Both the position numbers and the translations under genes were made by a program. Shown in pieces: positions 1 to 12,093 of a DNA stretch of 64,000 bases (its first letter is position 1; the number at the start of each line of letters is the position of its first letter). The stretch is from Struthidea cinerea (lineage: Eukaryota > Chordata > Aves > Passeriformes > Corcoracidae): the NCBI GenBank assembly GCA_013397865.1, contig VZTI01005061.1, forward strand, positions 2,359,769-2,423,768, read 5' to 3'. Under the pieces are notes generated by a model. It saw only the letters and a list, made by a program, of their open reading frames with translations. It ran no database searches and had not been told where the DNA came from.

Positions 1-142
1 TTTTTTTTTTTTAATCTTAAACTTATTTTTTGTCTTCCTGCAGACCAAACAGGGTTTAGGCCCTGTCCCTGATATTTTGGGACCCTCCTCTGACATGGCT
101 GCCCTTTGCGAGTTGATCCTTGGATAAGATCCTGGTTATCAG

Positions 143-306
143 CATGAAAGGGAGAGCTGCCCACGGTGCGTGGGAAGGTGCCCACAGGCAGCAGCCGCGT
201 CCCTGTGACCGCTACAAACACGCCTGTGCTGTTTGCAGAGGGTTTGTTTATCTCTACGGAGGGCGCAGCAGCACCACGCTGAGGGACTTCTGGAGATACC
301 ACACAG
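143..306 (+). CDS. kelch gene, first exon in window (blade 1)
   Basis: The frame reads RYKHACAV then YLYGG and DFWRY, a typical kelch blade. The donor is ACACAG/gtgagt after 306 (phase 1). The 5' boundary is uncertain. An acceptor TTATCAG ends at 142, one base before the ATG at 144; a second AG at 186-187 would remove the N-terminal residues. The frame is closed upstream by TGA at 114-116, so the exon cannot start before about 117. A stronger-looking acceptor ending at 43 opens a different frame that stops at 125 and cannot feed this blade. Confidence 0.7.
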
Positions 307-3300
307 GTGAGTTGGCCCCTTCTCTTGTATGGCAGGATTCTACATCCAGCCATCATGAAATTGAGGATACAGTGTGCTTAACATTATCCTCATTTAAAGT
401 CTTTCTGTCACAGGGATGGATAAACTGCTTTTTTTCATTGGGCAGGTGGGGGTGTTTCTTCCTCTTGCAGGTGTCCCACAAAGTTTTGAGTTCAATTCTG
501 TTCCTTTTGGGTTTTTATCTTTTCTCAACCACAAATACTGAGTCATTTAAAATATCCTGGTTCTAGCAAGGGATATCAAAGAGCTTTCCTGACTCTCTAA
601 CACAGAAATAGTTCATGCATGTGAAGGTGCACAAAGGGAACATGTGAATACAATACCTTGTAGGTTTGTATTATCAATGCACTATCAAATATAAGCTTTT
701 GTATTTTCTGACTTGATGTATGGTTTTCCCTGTTCAGTTGTTGTTACTGGAATAAACCAGAATTGTGCTGGGGTTCATGCTCATGGAATTGTCGAGTTTT
801 GATGTAGGTAACAATTAAAATACAAGCAGTAACAAGTATTACATTTGAATGTAACTATTACTCTTGTATTTAAATTTGCTAAATAGAAAAATGCATCTCT
901 TTAATTTTTGGGAGAGTATCTTCTGAACTAACAGAGAGGAAAGATGACAAAACACTTAATTTTGAGCAGCACAGCCACAGTCAAAGCCCACCTTTTCACC
1001 TTTTCCCAATTGTTTATGTGTTGAATGCACCACTGTCTGAACTTCAGCTTTGATTTATAGTGAAAAATGAATGGGAAATGTTGGATTGCTCAAGAGATGG
1101 TCCAGAAGAACTGGAAGAACATTCAATGGTGGCTTATAAGGTAGTAGACCAAGATATATATTGTCCATATCCTGACATTTTATTTCCTACTATACAGTGC
1201 AATAAAATGCCATAGATTATTATGCACTGAAATACTATGCCCAGAAGGTATTTTTGTGTTGGTGCAGTTCTGGATGTAGCTGTACCAGTGTTTGGGAATC
1301 TTTCCGAACAGAGTGACAGTAATTCGGCTCTGCAGCAGCCCCCTGGTTTCCTCAGCCAGTGCTCAGTAAGTAGCAGTAATACCAGATAAAGACCCTGGCA
1401 GTACATTCTCTGACTTATCTGTGCAGTTGTAACAGTTGCTCTGAATTCATTTGCATGATCAGCTACGGCATAAAAACACTCACTCACTAAAGAACTCGCG
1501 TAGAAGAGGGACGGGGGAGTGAAGAAAAGTAAGAATTACAGCCCTGCCTGCAAGGGGAAGACAGAATTTAGGATATCAGGAGCTACAACACAATGAAATA
1601 TTTCTATAAACATGCATAATCCAATATTACCTGTGCAATGCCTCAAGAGAGCTCCAGATTCCCAGCCCTGAAGCTGCCCCAGGCTGACGAGGAACGAGCG
1701 ATTCTGAAATGCCGTCCCCGTTAAACAGCAGAATGTTCATCAGGGCTTCCCACTGGGAGAGAATAAAGAGAGGATAATTAAAAGTTGTTGGCTTTTTGGG
1801 ATTGTTAAAAGATCATCATGTTGTTAATTATATTTTGCTGCTAGCAACCTTTGCATTTGAGAATTGTTTTTAAAATTATTTTCATGCTATGTGCCTTCCT
1901 GTAAGCAACAAATATTTTTGCATTTTGCAGGGCAGACTGTATATTTTTGGTGGGATGCTGGATTCTGCTTTCACACAAGCAAAAACTCCTCTCTGGATAT
2001 ATGACGTTGGTATGATACACAATAGCCCGTTTTTTTCCATGGGAAATTCCAAGTCCGTAGGCAGTAATAAATAGTAAGAACCAAACTGTTTTCTGCTGCT
2101 TGTAACAGAGCCTTCCCTAAGCTAAGTAATGTGTGTAAAACTGTGTGCATATTTTCCCCCAAAAATTAGGCTGTTAAGATATCAGAGAGTCAGCTCTTAC
2201 TTCAATTAGAGAGTATTTTATGGGAAAATTTTATGTATTTTAAGGTCTCAGAATTGCTGTCCCTCCCTCTCTCCTTCTTAAGTTAATAATTTGATCATAA
2301 GACCTGATAATTCAATTTTTATTTTTTATGCTACATACATTTAGAAAACCAAGCTCTTATGGAAGAAAGTAGATCAGTAACGTATATCTCATTTTGTACT
2401 TTTACTGAAGAAACACGTAAGCTGGAACAGGAGAAATCAAATACAATTAAATAAGGTGGGAAATTAACATCAACATTTTATAACACAGAGTTTTTTTCTC
2501 CTAAGAACAAACATTTGAGATCTCGTGTGTGTTCTAATAAGAACAATGCAGCATTTGAATTTAATAGCAATGCCATACACCATGGATTCTCCCTTTGGAA
2601 ATCCTGTGTACAGTAATGGCTGTTATTTTGATGTCAGATCAGGAGGGGAGAGAGAGAGGCTCAATTCTTTTTGTGCCAGTAAATCTAGTGTCCAGACCAA
2701 GATTTATGTTTCCTGGCTTCTTTTGCTACTTCACTATGTAACCTTAAGTCAATGGGGTTTTTTCAATCCTTCCTTTGTGTTTTCCACCACAAAAACTTGT
2801 GGTGTCTGAGATAACCTGCTGGAAGAAAGAAAAGCCTCAGGACATACTTTAAAGGAGAAAGCATCTTATTACTCCAGTACTTATCAGTGGAAATTGGAAA
2901 TTAGTTATTCAACATTGGTTGTGTGTCTACCTGTTTCATAGTTATTATTTAAAGTCTTTTGGCAAGAATAGCTTTAAGTAATGGAAGCTTGCACTGATTT
3001 CTCATTGTACCTCTGGTGCTGGGTATCTGGTATTTCCTCTCCTTCACGGTGATCCCAGATCTGTGACTTCTGGCTGTTATTTGAGGGCTATTTAAGGGAC
3101 CTGTGGGAAAGAACAAGAAAGAGTTAAGTCTGCCATAATAAGGTGTATGTGGTGAGTAGAAGGAGCCATACATCCACCAGGAAATACGGGAGTCCTACAA
3201 GTTCATAAAATGATGACAATCACAGGTCATTTCTACGTTGTGAAATTTAGCTTTAGGAAACAGGAATATAGTGTGGTACCCGTGTGATTCTGTATCAGGT

Positions 3301-6300
3301 AAGGATAGAGGAAAACTGTTCAAACTGTGTCTCCTGCACGTCTCTTGGTGCTGCTGTCTTAGCGGGATTTCTTCAGCCTTGTCAGTAGAAAACACCAGGA
3401 CGAGACTTACTTGAAAATGAGCTGTGTAATTTGAACAATTACTGTGGGAGGAGTGTCCTCTTGTGGTGCGGGATCTAAACTGCGCTTTATTAACTCAATC
3501 CCCCAGATTCTGCAAGATGGACAGAGAGCTGCAACGAACCAGCAGAGACGGAGGTAAGGAGCCAGGAAGTGGGGAATGTGTGAATCAAATGCCTGTTGCT
3601 TTGTTGATTAAACAGATTGCTTTGAAATATGTTCCCCCAAACAGTTCCAATCTCATCTCTTCAGAGACATGTGGCTATACTTTATTTCTTTGCACTTTCA
3701 ATAACTTACGGCTTTTTCCTTCTTCAAAACAGTGTTTAAAAATACTGCTCTTAAAATTTAAGTCCTATATAAGAAGTTAAGTCCTCTCCTCTGCTGCTGC
3801 TTCTGTTTTTCTGAAATCTTTATCAAGAAAACTAATTTTAAATGGAATATTGCAACCATACGTGAAGCCTGTGCTTTTAAAAGTAGGGTTGTGAAAACAG
3901 ATTGGCAGCCACGCTAATATGTTTTGGAACGTGAAGTGCTGCAGCATTTTTTATTTCTTCAGTCTGAACATGTGGACTTACTGAGTTACTGCCACTTCTA
4001 ATTGAAACCTGAGTGGAAGCATTTATGGCTTGGGCTTTTGACATTGGTTTTGTATCACTACACATAAAGAATCACTAATTTTTTGCTACAGAAACTTCAT
4101 CCTCACAATGCTTATATACCTTGAAATTACACCCAAAAAATTAAGATGTGACACAGTTATCACTCTGGTGACGTGTGCTTGATGGAGGAGTCAAGAGAAA
4201 GTTTGGGACTGCAGGGTCATTTGTGGGGAGAAAAGAAAGGTGTATTTCCAAGACAGACATTGCTGCTGATATGACTTAGTAGGTTTTTGTCTTATTATTG
4301 AACTGTTCTAGAGCTCTGCACCAGCTAACAGAAAAGGTCACAGTGCAGTTGTGTACCATTCCAGCATGTACATCTACGGGGGATACTTCGGCATCAAGGG
4401 CATTTCTCAGGAGTTTTGGGCATTCCATTTTGGTAAGTTAAAAAAGCAGGATAAGGTTTTGATCCAGTGTAAAACAACAACTGCAGCAGGAGAGCATGGC
4501 TTGCTCTGCTAAGAAAATTCTTATCAGTAGAAATGCTCTAAGTTAGTTTTGGCTTCTCTTTGACAACATTTAGTGATAAATTCTGTCAATTCAATTAATT
4601 GCTGGCTGAAATTAATTAGACTACTATACTGGAAGAAGTTTTGCAGTATTTGCCAGTTTTACAGGTGAAAATCAGGGAGAATGTTTGTTTACTATTCACT
4701 AACATTCTTCAGGGATTACTATAAACCTTCAGATGCAGCAGAGACCCTGATTTCAGCCTGTTAATGCCATCTTTTGATCTCAAATCTCCAACTGACCACA
4801 GGGAACCAAACCTGACAGGAGATAGTTTATTAGCATATTCATTATCAGTCTGGTCATTGCAAACCAGATGATTCCCAGAGATCTCCTAAATGCATAGCTT
4901 GTTATCTGATGGCCATTCTGTCACTATTTTGAAACAAGTGATGGGTTTATCTCATCCTTCCTTCCCTCACAGGGAGAATAAGCAGAGACGTTAATGAATT
5001 AATGTTTTTGTTGACTGATTTTTCCCCTCTAACAGTCAGGAAAGTATCTTTCTGTGTCAGAGTTAATGAACTGACAAAATCATAGGAAAAACTGCTCTGT
5101 AAATAAAAATTCCATGGCATCTGTCACACAGCATCTGACATTTTCATTAAAAGTTTATTTCAAAACTGATTTTTTTAAATGCACATTTTCAGTGTCAGAA
5201 TTTAAGATAATAAATAAGCTTAGAGCAGAAACCCTTATTCTCCAACTGAATAGTTACCTCCTCCATGAAATAAATCCTTTCTCATAGGGTAAATTTGATC
5301 CATCTATAAATCAGTATTTTTGTTTCAGATACAAGGAAGTGGTTGTGTGTCTCCAGCCCCTGTCACAGCAGCGGCCCCGGAGCTCGGCACGGCCACTCGG
5401 CCGTGGTTTATCACACAGCCATGTACCTCTTTGGGGGGCTGATGGGGCTCACTGAACAGAGGGACTTGTGGAGGTGGGACTTTGGAAGCAGCAGCTGGTC
5501 CAGCATCAGAACAAGGTAAACTATTCTGTTTGTTACACTAAAAGAGCAGAGAAAGAGAGTTAATCTTACTGTTTGATACTGTGTGCAGGCGGAGAGGGAG
5601 ACGGTGCCCTCTTGGTAATTGTAAGGATTGTTCAGATCAGGATACAGTGCTGCTGCCATCCCTGGGGCTCCAGTTGGCTTTGCTCGGGAGAGCTGTTGGC
5701 AAGGTGTTGATGCAGCTGTCAGCAGTGTAATTTTGATGTCCCAATGCAGCTGTTCAGCAGTCATCCTTCTGAGTCAAAAGGAAAACAGAAGCTAAAATCA
5801 GTGCTAAGTTTCTTGTTGGTCTCCTCTTAACTGCTGGTTTCTCTTACGTTCAGCCAAGGACCTCCTCCGGTGGTAGGTCACGCTTCGGTAGTCTGCAAAG
5901 ACTCTATGCTGGTTTTTGGTGGAGGGATTTCAAATTCCAGCCCTAATGATGACCTCTGGAAGTATCATTTCCATACACAGACATGGAAGAAGCTCAGTAG
6001 TACTACAAAGGGAAACTTTTCTCCTAAAATGTATCACTGCATCTTAGGAATTGGTGCAGATTTCCAAACTACCTCAGATTTCACTGATACATTCCCCAGC
6101 CCCTGGACGAGGGAGCAGAAGGACCATCCCCAGCTGGTGCCCATCCCGAGGCACTCTGGCTTTTGCAGCTACTTCCGCCCACAGCCCACGGAGCGGAGCA
6201 ACGCCATCGAAATGAAAACCTTCAGCCTGCTGCTGGAGCCAGCAGAATTCCCTGCCTTCCAGACCACTTCAGAGGCAGGACTAGGCCCAAACAGAGACAG

Positions 6301-6520
6301 GAGCTCTTTGTCCAAGGAGAAGTCTCTCTATCTGTTGGCCTGTTCGAGAGAGGCTTTTGCCGCTGCTGAGGCTGTGGGTGAAGAGGAGGGAACCGACTGC
6401 GGGTGCACGGCCGCAGGGGGTGAGATCAGCAGTACCAACACACTGCTGCTCATCGGGGGCAAACCTTTGTCCAGCTTCTCTGAGATCTCCTTCAGGCAAA
6501 TGGAGTTCGATTGCTTGTGA
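144..6520 (+). CDS. kelch-repeat beta-propeller protein, seven coding exons, family not assigned
   Basis: Joining 144-306, 1061-1140, 1931-2009, 3507-3553, 4312-4432, 5329-5515 and 5854-6520 gives an unbroken 447-codon frame plus stop; every junction is AG/GT with matching phase. The translation has kelch blades with the Gly-Gly pair at about residues 39-40, 88-89, 146-147, 199-200 and 248-249. Each pair follows a hydrophobic strand and is followed by a Trp-containing segment such as DLWRWDF or DLWKYHF. A sixth, weak blade (LLLIGGKP, GG at 427-428) lies after an insert of about 140 residues rich in Ser, Pro and Thr. Six blades would close a propeller, so the protein could be complete from the ATG at 144, but an upstream exon left of the window is equally possible. 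Kelch propellers bind protein partners; no BTB, zinc-finger or membrane segment is visible, so the function is unknown. It is convergent with EPB41L5. Confidence 0.85.
1061..1140 (+). CDS. kelch gene, exon 2
   Basis: 80 nt, phase 1 in and phase 0 out, with acceptor TTTATAG and donor AAG/gtagta. It encodes the blade-1 outer strand (NEWEML) and the start of blade 2 (EEHSMVAYK). The introns on both sides (307-1060 and 1141-1930) show nothing else I recognise. Confidence 0.88.
1931..2009 (+). CDS. kelch gene, exon 3 (blade 2)
   Basis: 79 nt with acceptor TTTTGCAG and donor GTTG/gtatga. It encodes GRLYIFGG followed by LWIYDV, the core of a kelch blade. The following intron (2010-3506) is AT-rich with no recognised element. 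Confidence 0.88.
3507..3553 (+). CDS. kelch gene, exon 4
   Basis: 47 nt microexon with acceptor CCCCCAG and donor GAG/gtaagg, phase 1 to 0. It reads DSARWTESCNEPAETE in the joined frame, the blade-2 Trp strand plus a linker. It fits exactly between the phases of exons 3 and 5, which is the main support. The intron 3554-4311 holds nothing recognised. Confidence 0.8.
4312..4432 (+). CDS. kelch gene, exon 5 (blade 3)
   Basis: 121 nt with acceptor TGTTCTAG and donor TTTTG/gtaagt. It encodes RKGHSAVVYHSSMYIYGG and a FWAFHF strand, the best kelch consensus in the gene. The intron 4433-5328 is AT-rich and featureless. Confidence 0.92.
5329..5515 (+). CDS. kelch gene, exon 6 (blade 4)
   Basis: 187 nt with acceptor TTGTTTCAG and donor ACAAG/gtaaac. 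It contains HGHSAVVYHTAMYLFGG and DLWRWDF. Its base composition is markedly more GC-rich than that of the flanking introns. The intron 5516-5853 holds nothing else. Confidence 0.92.
5854..6520 (+). CDS. kelch gene, terminal coding exon (blade 5, insert, last blade)
   Basis: The acceptor is TACGTTCAG; the frame runs 222 codons to TGA at 6518-6520. Blade 5 carries GHASVV, LVFGGG and DLWKYHF. After WKKLS the sequence leaves the kelch pattern for about 140 residues and returns as NTLLLIGGKPLSS near the stop. A long single terminal exon with a disordered insert before the closing blade is unusual for kelch proteins, and is the best handle for identifying the family. Confidence 0.9.
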
Positions 6521-6543
6521 TTGCTTTGCTTGCAAAGTGAAAG

Positions 6544-6549
6544 AATAAA
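6544..6549 (+). terminator. candidate poly(A) signal, proximal (kelch gene)
   Basis: AATAAA 24 bases after the stop. If used, the 3' UTR would be extremely short. Confidence 0.3.
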
Positions 6550-7567
6550 TTTCCACCACCGTGGCAGTAGGTGGAAAACCAACTGCTTGCAACTGTCTTC
6601 AGCTTCCTATCAGCATGCTGGGGAAAAAAATAATTAAACCTTCTCATACTTGCTGTGAACAGATTTTTTACAATGTTAACAAAACCCGACATATATTTAA
6701 GTCACAACTTGCATGTAAGTTGTGATTTCTGAGAGGAGCTTGTTAGAATGCTGCTCTTTTTGTTACTTTTCTCCTGGTCACTTCATACCCCTTCAAATTG
6801 CAGTGTCCAATGCTGCCTTGACAATCAGAACTGCAGTAACCCCTACTGGCTCCACAAGATGCCTTTTCAGGGGCAAAGCTTGCTCATTTTGCACTGGCCT
6901 AAGAGAGAAATACAGTCCCATTTGAGGGATTCAATTAATTTTAATAGGAACATTCTGTAAGATTTTTAAGATTTTATTTTCTTGAGTGTTCTTTGCACAA
7001 TATATTTGCAACATGAGATGGGCTACAACAAAGGAACTCAACAGACAAATCAGCAACTGAATTCTAGAAGATGTTCAAGGATTGTATATAACCTTGAGGA
7101 ATTGAAACAATGAGTGCCCCCTGAAAATCATCAGCAAGGACCAGAGGAAGGGCATTATACCTGTAAGAACAAAGGATTTGCCAGATGAGTGTTGGCTTTA
7201 ATGACTGAGCACAGAATCAAAAGGGTTTGATTTCCCACGGTGGGGTGGGGAGGGAACAGAAAGAGGAGGGCTTGACAGAGTGGCACAAAGCATGGGCTGT
7301 TTTGACTGGTAACTCATGTTTTAGCCACAAAGGGATTTCTGCCTTCCCAACTCCATCTCTGTTTTGCCAGCCTAGGTAGTATTTGCTACACATTTCCCCT
7401 CTATACTAATAAATTCTGAGTTCATGTATGGTTTTTCTTTGCTGAAGAGAAAAAGTGCTTGTTTTGCAAGGTAATATTGTCCAGCATTCAAAGCATTTCT
7501 TTCCATAGAAGTTACTATGGAAAGAAGAAAGAAGTACAAATCCACACCCCAAATCCTCCATTTTGTG

Positions 7568-7591
7568 ACACACACACACACATATATATAT
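7568..7591. repeat. (CA)n(TA)n microsatellite
   Basis: An alternating purine-pyrimidine tract that shifts from CA to TA units. Confidence 0.9.
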
Positions 7592-7935
7592 TACTATATT
7601 CCATACCTAAACCCCAGGATTCCAACAAATACTGGCCTTCTGATAGAACTGCAGCTGTCTGTAAGAGCTGCTGGCGTCTGAAACTACTGGAAAGTGTAAG
7701 TTAATACTTCCAAATATTTGAAAAGATTGCTTTTCAAAAGTTTCATAGGAATAATGACTTTCAAATCATTTACAGATTTCAAGAATATTTACAGATACTT
7801 TCATCTCTTCCCAAGTAGCTGTCACATGAATTCAATAGGAAAATTATAGATGGATTTGCAAAAAGCTACTTAAGAGTTATTTGGACCATCCATGACCCTT
7901 ATCAGGAAACAGAGAGGATTGTACACTGCCATGTG

Positions 7936-7941
7936 AATAAA
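7936..7941 (+). terminator. candidate poly(A) signal, distal (kelch gene)
   Basis: AATAAA followed within about 25 bases by the GT-rich tract CTGTGTGTTC, the expected arrangement of a cleavage site. It implies a 3' UTR of about 1.4 kb. I favour it over the proximal hexamer, but no transcript evidence is visible. Confidence 0.4.
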
Positions 7942-10754
7942 GCCTGCTCCATTTCCTATCACTGTGTGTTCATTTTCACCTTTATGAGTCTAAAATATGT
8001 GTTTGTGTTTTCCAAGTGAACAAAGACCTTACCTTTCTGACCAAGGAACACGATCCTGCAAGCCCCAGTCATTTCCTTGCACTTCGGCCGGCTTCGAGGG
8101 CTGCCCAGGCTTTGAATTTCTCCTCCAAGAACAAGAATTTCCCAGTTGGAGGAGGTTTGTTTGGAAGGGACATCAATACAGTGACTGAGCTGAGCATGTA
8201 CTCAGCACTGCAATCTTAAATCAGCAGCTTGTTTTCCTTTTGCTGACTGACATGTCTGTTTTGGCATTATCCTGAGAGCTGCCGTAACACACAGCCTTTT
8301 ATCTGGGATTGACAAGGGAAGGAAATTTAACTGGAAAGGGCAACAATAAACCAGTGATTTTTCCAAGTCACGCGAAGGCCTCCTGCCAGGTAGCGGTTTC
8401 CTGGGGATGTGCAAGAGCCCCAGGAAAATGCCATCCAGCCTCTGCCATTCCTTTCTTCCTGCCCCCTCAAACTCTCTTCCCTTTGGCAGCCCCGCGAAGG
8501 GTTTAACATTTACTCGGAGCCAACGCAGGCGGGACATGAGCCAGCCCAAAGGCAATGGCTTGGCACGGGCAGGAAAAAGCAGCTTGGAGTGTGCCCATCT
8601 CCCCCGTTCCCTCCCCTGGGCTCTGCCCGTGTGCCAGGTCAGGTGGGGGCACCAGCACTGGCAGCACCACACCCACTCCATCACCTAAAAGATCCCAAAC
8701 CTCTCGAGCTGGCCCTAAGGGCCCCGCTGTTCCCTGCCCCTGTACAGGACACGAGTGCAGGGGCTCAGGAAAGGCCTGGCAGGAGAGACGGGGGCTCAGG
8801 GCTGGCTTGTGGGAGGCTGAGCCCCAGTAGTGCTGTGGAAGGGGAGAGAGCCGTGATGCTGAAGTGGGGCTCTGTGCCACAGCAGCTTTGCTGAAGCCAC
8901 TGGAGGCTCCTTCTCCCCTTGAGGCCGTTCTCAGGTCTCTGAAAAACAAGGGTGAGCTCAAGCTGGAAGAGGAGGAGTTTGGGATTTGAGTGACTGCGTT
9001 CCATAGGAGTGCCTGGCACCTCAGTCCACTCTGGGCATGCACGACCCATACTTCAGGTGCTCTCCAGTGTCAGGACCTAGGGACACAATCCTTGCTCACA
9101 TCACTGTGACATCTCCTGGGTCATATCCTCTTTCAAAACTCAGCCAGTGCTATCAGCTACACCAACAGGGTTCTCAGAGCACCTCAAATGGTTTCACTTC
9201 TCTTTTCCCACCGCAGTCACCTTTTCAGAGAGGGAGAAAAGAGCCTCCGTGGATGTGCTTACGATATTTCTCCATAACTGTAGCAGTTAATGAGAATTCA
9301 TCCCAGGCCCAAGCGAGTGACTAAAAGCTGCTGCCATCTGAAAGCTCGGTGGTGGCCTGCATGAAATAATGAATGGAATTACTCCAGCTAGTGGCAAATA
9401 TTTAGAAACAGAACAAAACACACTATTTTGGCTGGGCCTGAGGGGGCTGCCTCTGAAGTTGGCTGTTTAGAATGTCTCTGAAAAGCAGGGAATGTTGCAC
9501 GTATCTGATATGCTCACAGAAATTCAATCCATAGAACAAAAGCAAAAGGATGCAGCATTCTTGGCAATCTTATCTGAGAAACAAGATGCGCTGTTGTATC
9601 ATAAATTGTATATAAGAGAACAGATCGATCAGCACTAAACATCTCAATAAACTCATTGTCTTTAATTAAGATTTGGTTTCGGAGCATTAAAATGCATGAA
9701 TGGCAGAAATGTTTTCTTCTAAAATGCAGATAATTCAAAGAGGATTTTTTGAGTTAATAATACAAAAACCTAAAGATTTCATTGTTTTGAGTTGAAAGTG
9801 GATTGATAAGAACAATTCAGTGATTTATTTAGTGGGATCACAGTTTGATCTATACAAAAAATTATGCCACAAGAGAAATTATTTCCTATGAGCTTAGTCA
9901 TTAGGATGGAATAATTTCTCTTCCTTTTGATACTTTCCAAATAGTTTTTGAGAAATGAAGATGATCAAAGGTTTAGTTGCCCTTTGCTGCCTTCTGTAGC
10001 ATTTCCCCGAAGTCAGGTCTTGGGAGTAAACAGTTTCCTTTAAACAATCATTAGCACTACTGTACTTGAAAACACAGCCCAGTCCCTTGCTGGAGACAAG
10101 AGCGAGGGTGCTCAGTTAACTGGCCTGCACTGGAACCACACTGGGCAGCTCGGGCTCCCCTTCTGGGCACACCCCTCGGGACTCTGGTGTTCAAAGGCAC
10201 TGGACACCTGGCCAATCTCAGCTCTGCTGGAAAAAAGGCATTTCATTCTTTAGCATCTACCTGCAAGCTTAGGTGCTGTCCTAAGTTATGCTTCAATTGA
10301 CAACAGACTAAGTTTGGAGCAGCAGCCCGGTGTCCCAAGCCTCAGCCTACCCACCTCTTACTGCTGTGCTGGTGTAACGCAGCGGGGCTGAAAGATGACT
10401 CTGAGAGACTTTTGCACTGACATGGTGTATTTAAGACAAAACTACAGTATAAATATTCCAAGCCTGGGTTGAGTGGACTACAGATCTACTTGTTCCCATG
10501 TACAGTTTCAATACAGATCTCAGTGCAGTGCCTAAGACAGTTCATACATCACCAGTGTTGTGAAACAGAAGCAAGAGGGTGCACTTCGTTTTATAAAAAA
10601 CCCAACAAATAAATTATAGATTGAGAGCTATTGCCAAGCTTTACATATAAAAAGTAAAAATACAGTAGTTAGTGCGGCTTTAACAAAACAAATCTAGCTA
10701 AAAAAATATTCTTATATACTTTAAAAATAAGTTTGTCCAGTTATATAGGTGGGG

Positions 10755-10772
10755 GTGTGTGTGTGTGTGTGT
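10755..10772. repeat. (GT)9 microsatellite
   Basis: An uninterrupted GT run preceded by a short G run. Confidence 0.92.
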
Positions 10773-12087
10773 TTACAGAGCAGAGCGCCCAAGCCAAGCA
10801 GTCAAAAGGAGGTGAATTCCGCAGGAGAATCCTGTGGCTCCGGGCTCTGTGGGTGTGGCAGCACTGAAGGGCAGTGCCTGCTTCTCACAGCCAGCAGAAC
10901 ACAGAGCCACTGTGACACCGAGCCGGGCCCTGGCTTTAAGGGGCCGTGCTGAGCACCTGCATCTCCCCACAGCACTGCCAGGAGCCACTGCAGCTCTCGC
11001 TGGGGTCCCACGAGCTCTGCCTCTGTCACAGCACTGTGGGGAGGGCCCTGCACTCGTGTCTGTGGTGCCAACACCGGAGCAAACACACCTGGATCACACC
11101 TGTGTCACTGAAAGGCCATTAGCATGGATTGGTCCTGTTTTTTGGTTGAGAAGTTATGATTGTCCAGCTTCATTTGAAAGCTGTGACATTACAGTGTCTA
11201 ACAGCTACATATATATGTATATAGATAACTACAACTTCCTAAACTCAGAAACACTATGTGCCCAGATAGAGCTTTAAATGCTAGCTGGCTGTGGAACAGA
11301 GCTGCTAACACTTCACCAGTAGATTTGGGTTGTACCAGAATATGTTCACAATGTGAAAAATACATCCAGTGCTGTTTGTGAAGGACACGCTCATCCCAAC
11401 AGTAAGTCTTTGCTTCATGAAACGAGAAGGAGCAGGGTGCAGACAAAGGGAGAGCAGGCAAGGACTGAAAACAGTTTGTATAGAGAGACCCACACATAGC
11501 TGGACTGTTCATCCTCTAACAGGGCTGCAAATTTTCTTGCCAAAGTTGCGTCCAAAAAATTGTCCAAAACGTAGTTCTTACACAGCTGTCTGTCTTTGAC
11601 AACGTCTGAGTAAAATTTAAGTTTAAAATCAAATACATTCAAGCTAGTTCATTAACCATGACTGATTAACAGGTCAGTAGGTAATTTGTTATATGACTTA
11701 CCTAATATTAAACTCTATTACCACTGAACTAAAGAAGAGATTCCCTTAATTCTGGTGTAAGAAAGCCTCAACTCCCACATTTTAGTGCCCATTTCTTAAG
11801 CCTGTAATCACACACAGCACATGCAGACTCTGATGGTCTTAAATGGGTAAGACTGAAATGCATCTCCTCAGATTAAGCAGTTTGAGATAAGGGCTGGGAT
11901 GCTGTTGTTATTATAAACACCAAGATTTCTATAAAACCTTTTACTCCAATCACAGAATGTGACTGGAGTAAAATCACTTTTACTTTTAGATCCAATCACT
12001 TAGCATTCATTCATTCCTGTCAACTCTTACAGCTTTTAAGTGGTTGGCAGACCTGCCAACATCCTGACATCAGATTCACACAAAAGT

Positions 12088-12093
12088 TTTATT
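12088..12093 (-). terminator. candidate poly(A) signal for EPB41L5
   Basis: TTTATT on the + strand (AATAAA on the - strand), about 3.1 kb past the EPB41L5 stop. A 3' UTR of a few kb is plausible for this gene. Other sites further left cannot be excluded. Confidence 0.3.

Noticed and set aside
44..125. Possible extra kelch exon after the strong acceptor ending at 43
   Set aside because: The only open frame stops at 125, before any usable donor, and is not in the frame of the blade that follows. It may be a cryptic site or an untranslated exon.
1134..1487. 117-codon - strand open frame next to kelch exon 2
   Set aside because: It overlaps the real exon on the opposite strand, has no homology that I can see and no promoter or splice context.
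8202..9324. Several overlapping open frames of 60-180 codons on both strands
   Set aside because: They coincide with a GC-rich patch where stop codons are rare. The translations are low-complexity Pro/Ser/Gly/Arg mixtures with no domain, and no splice structure links them to either gene.
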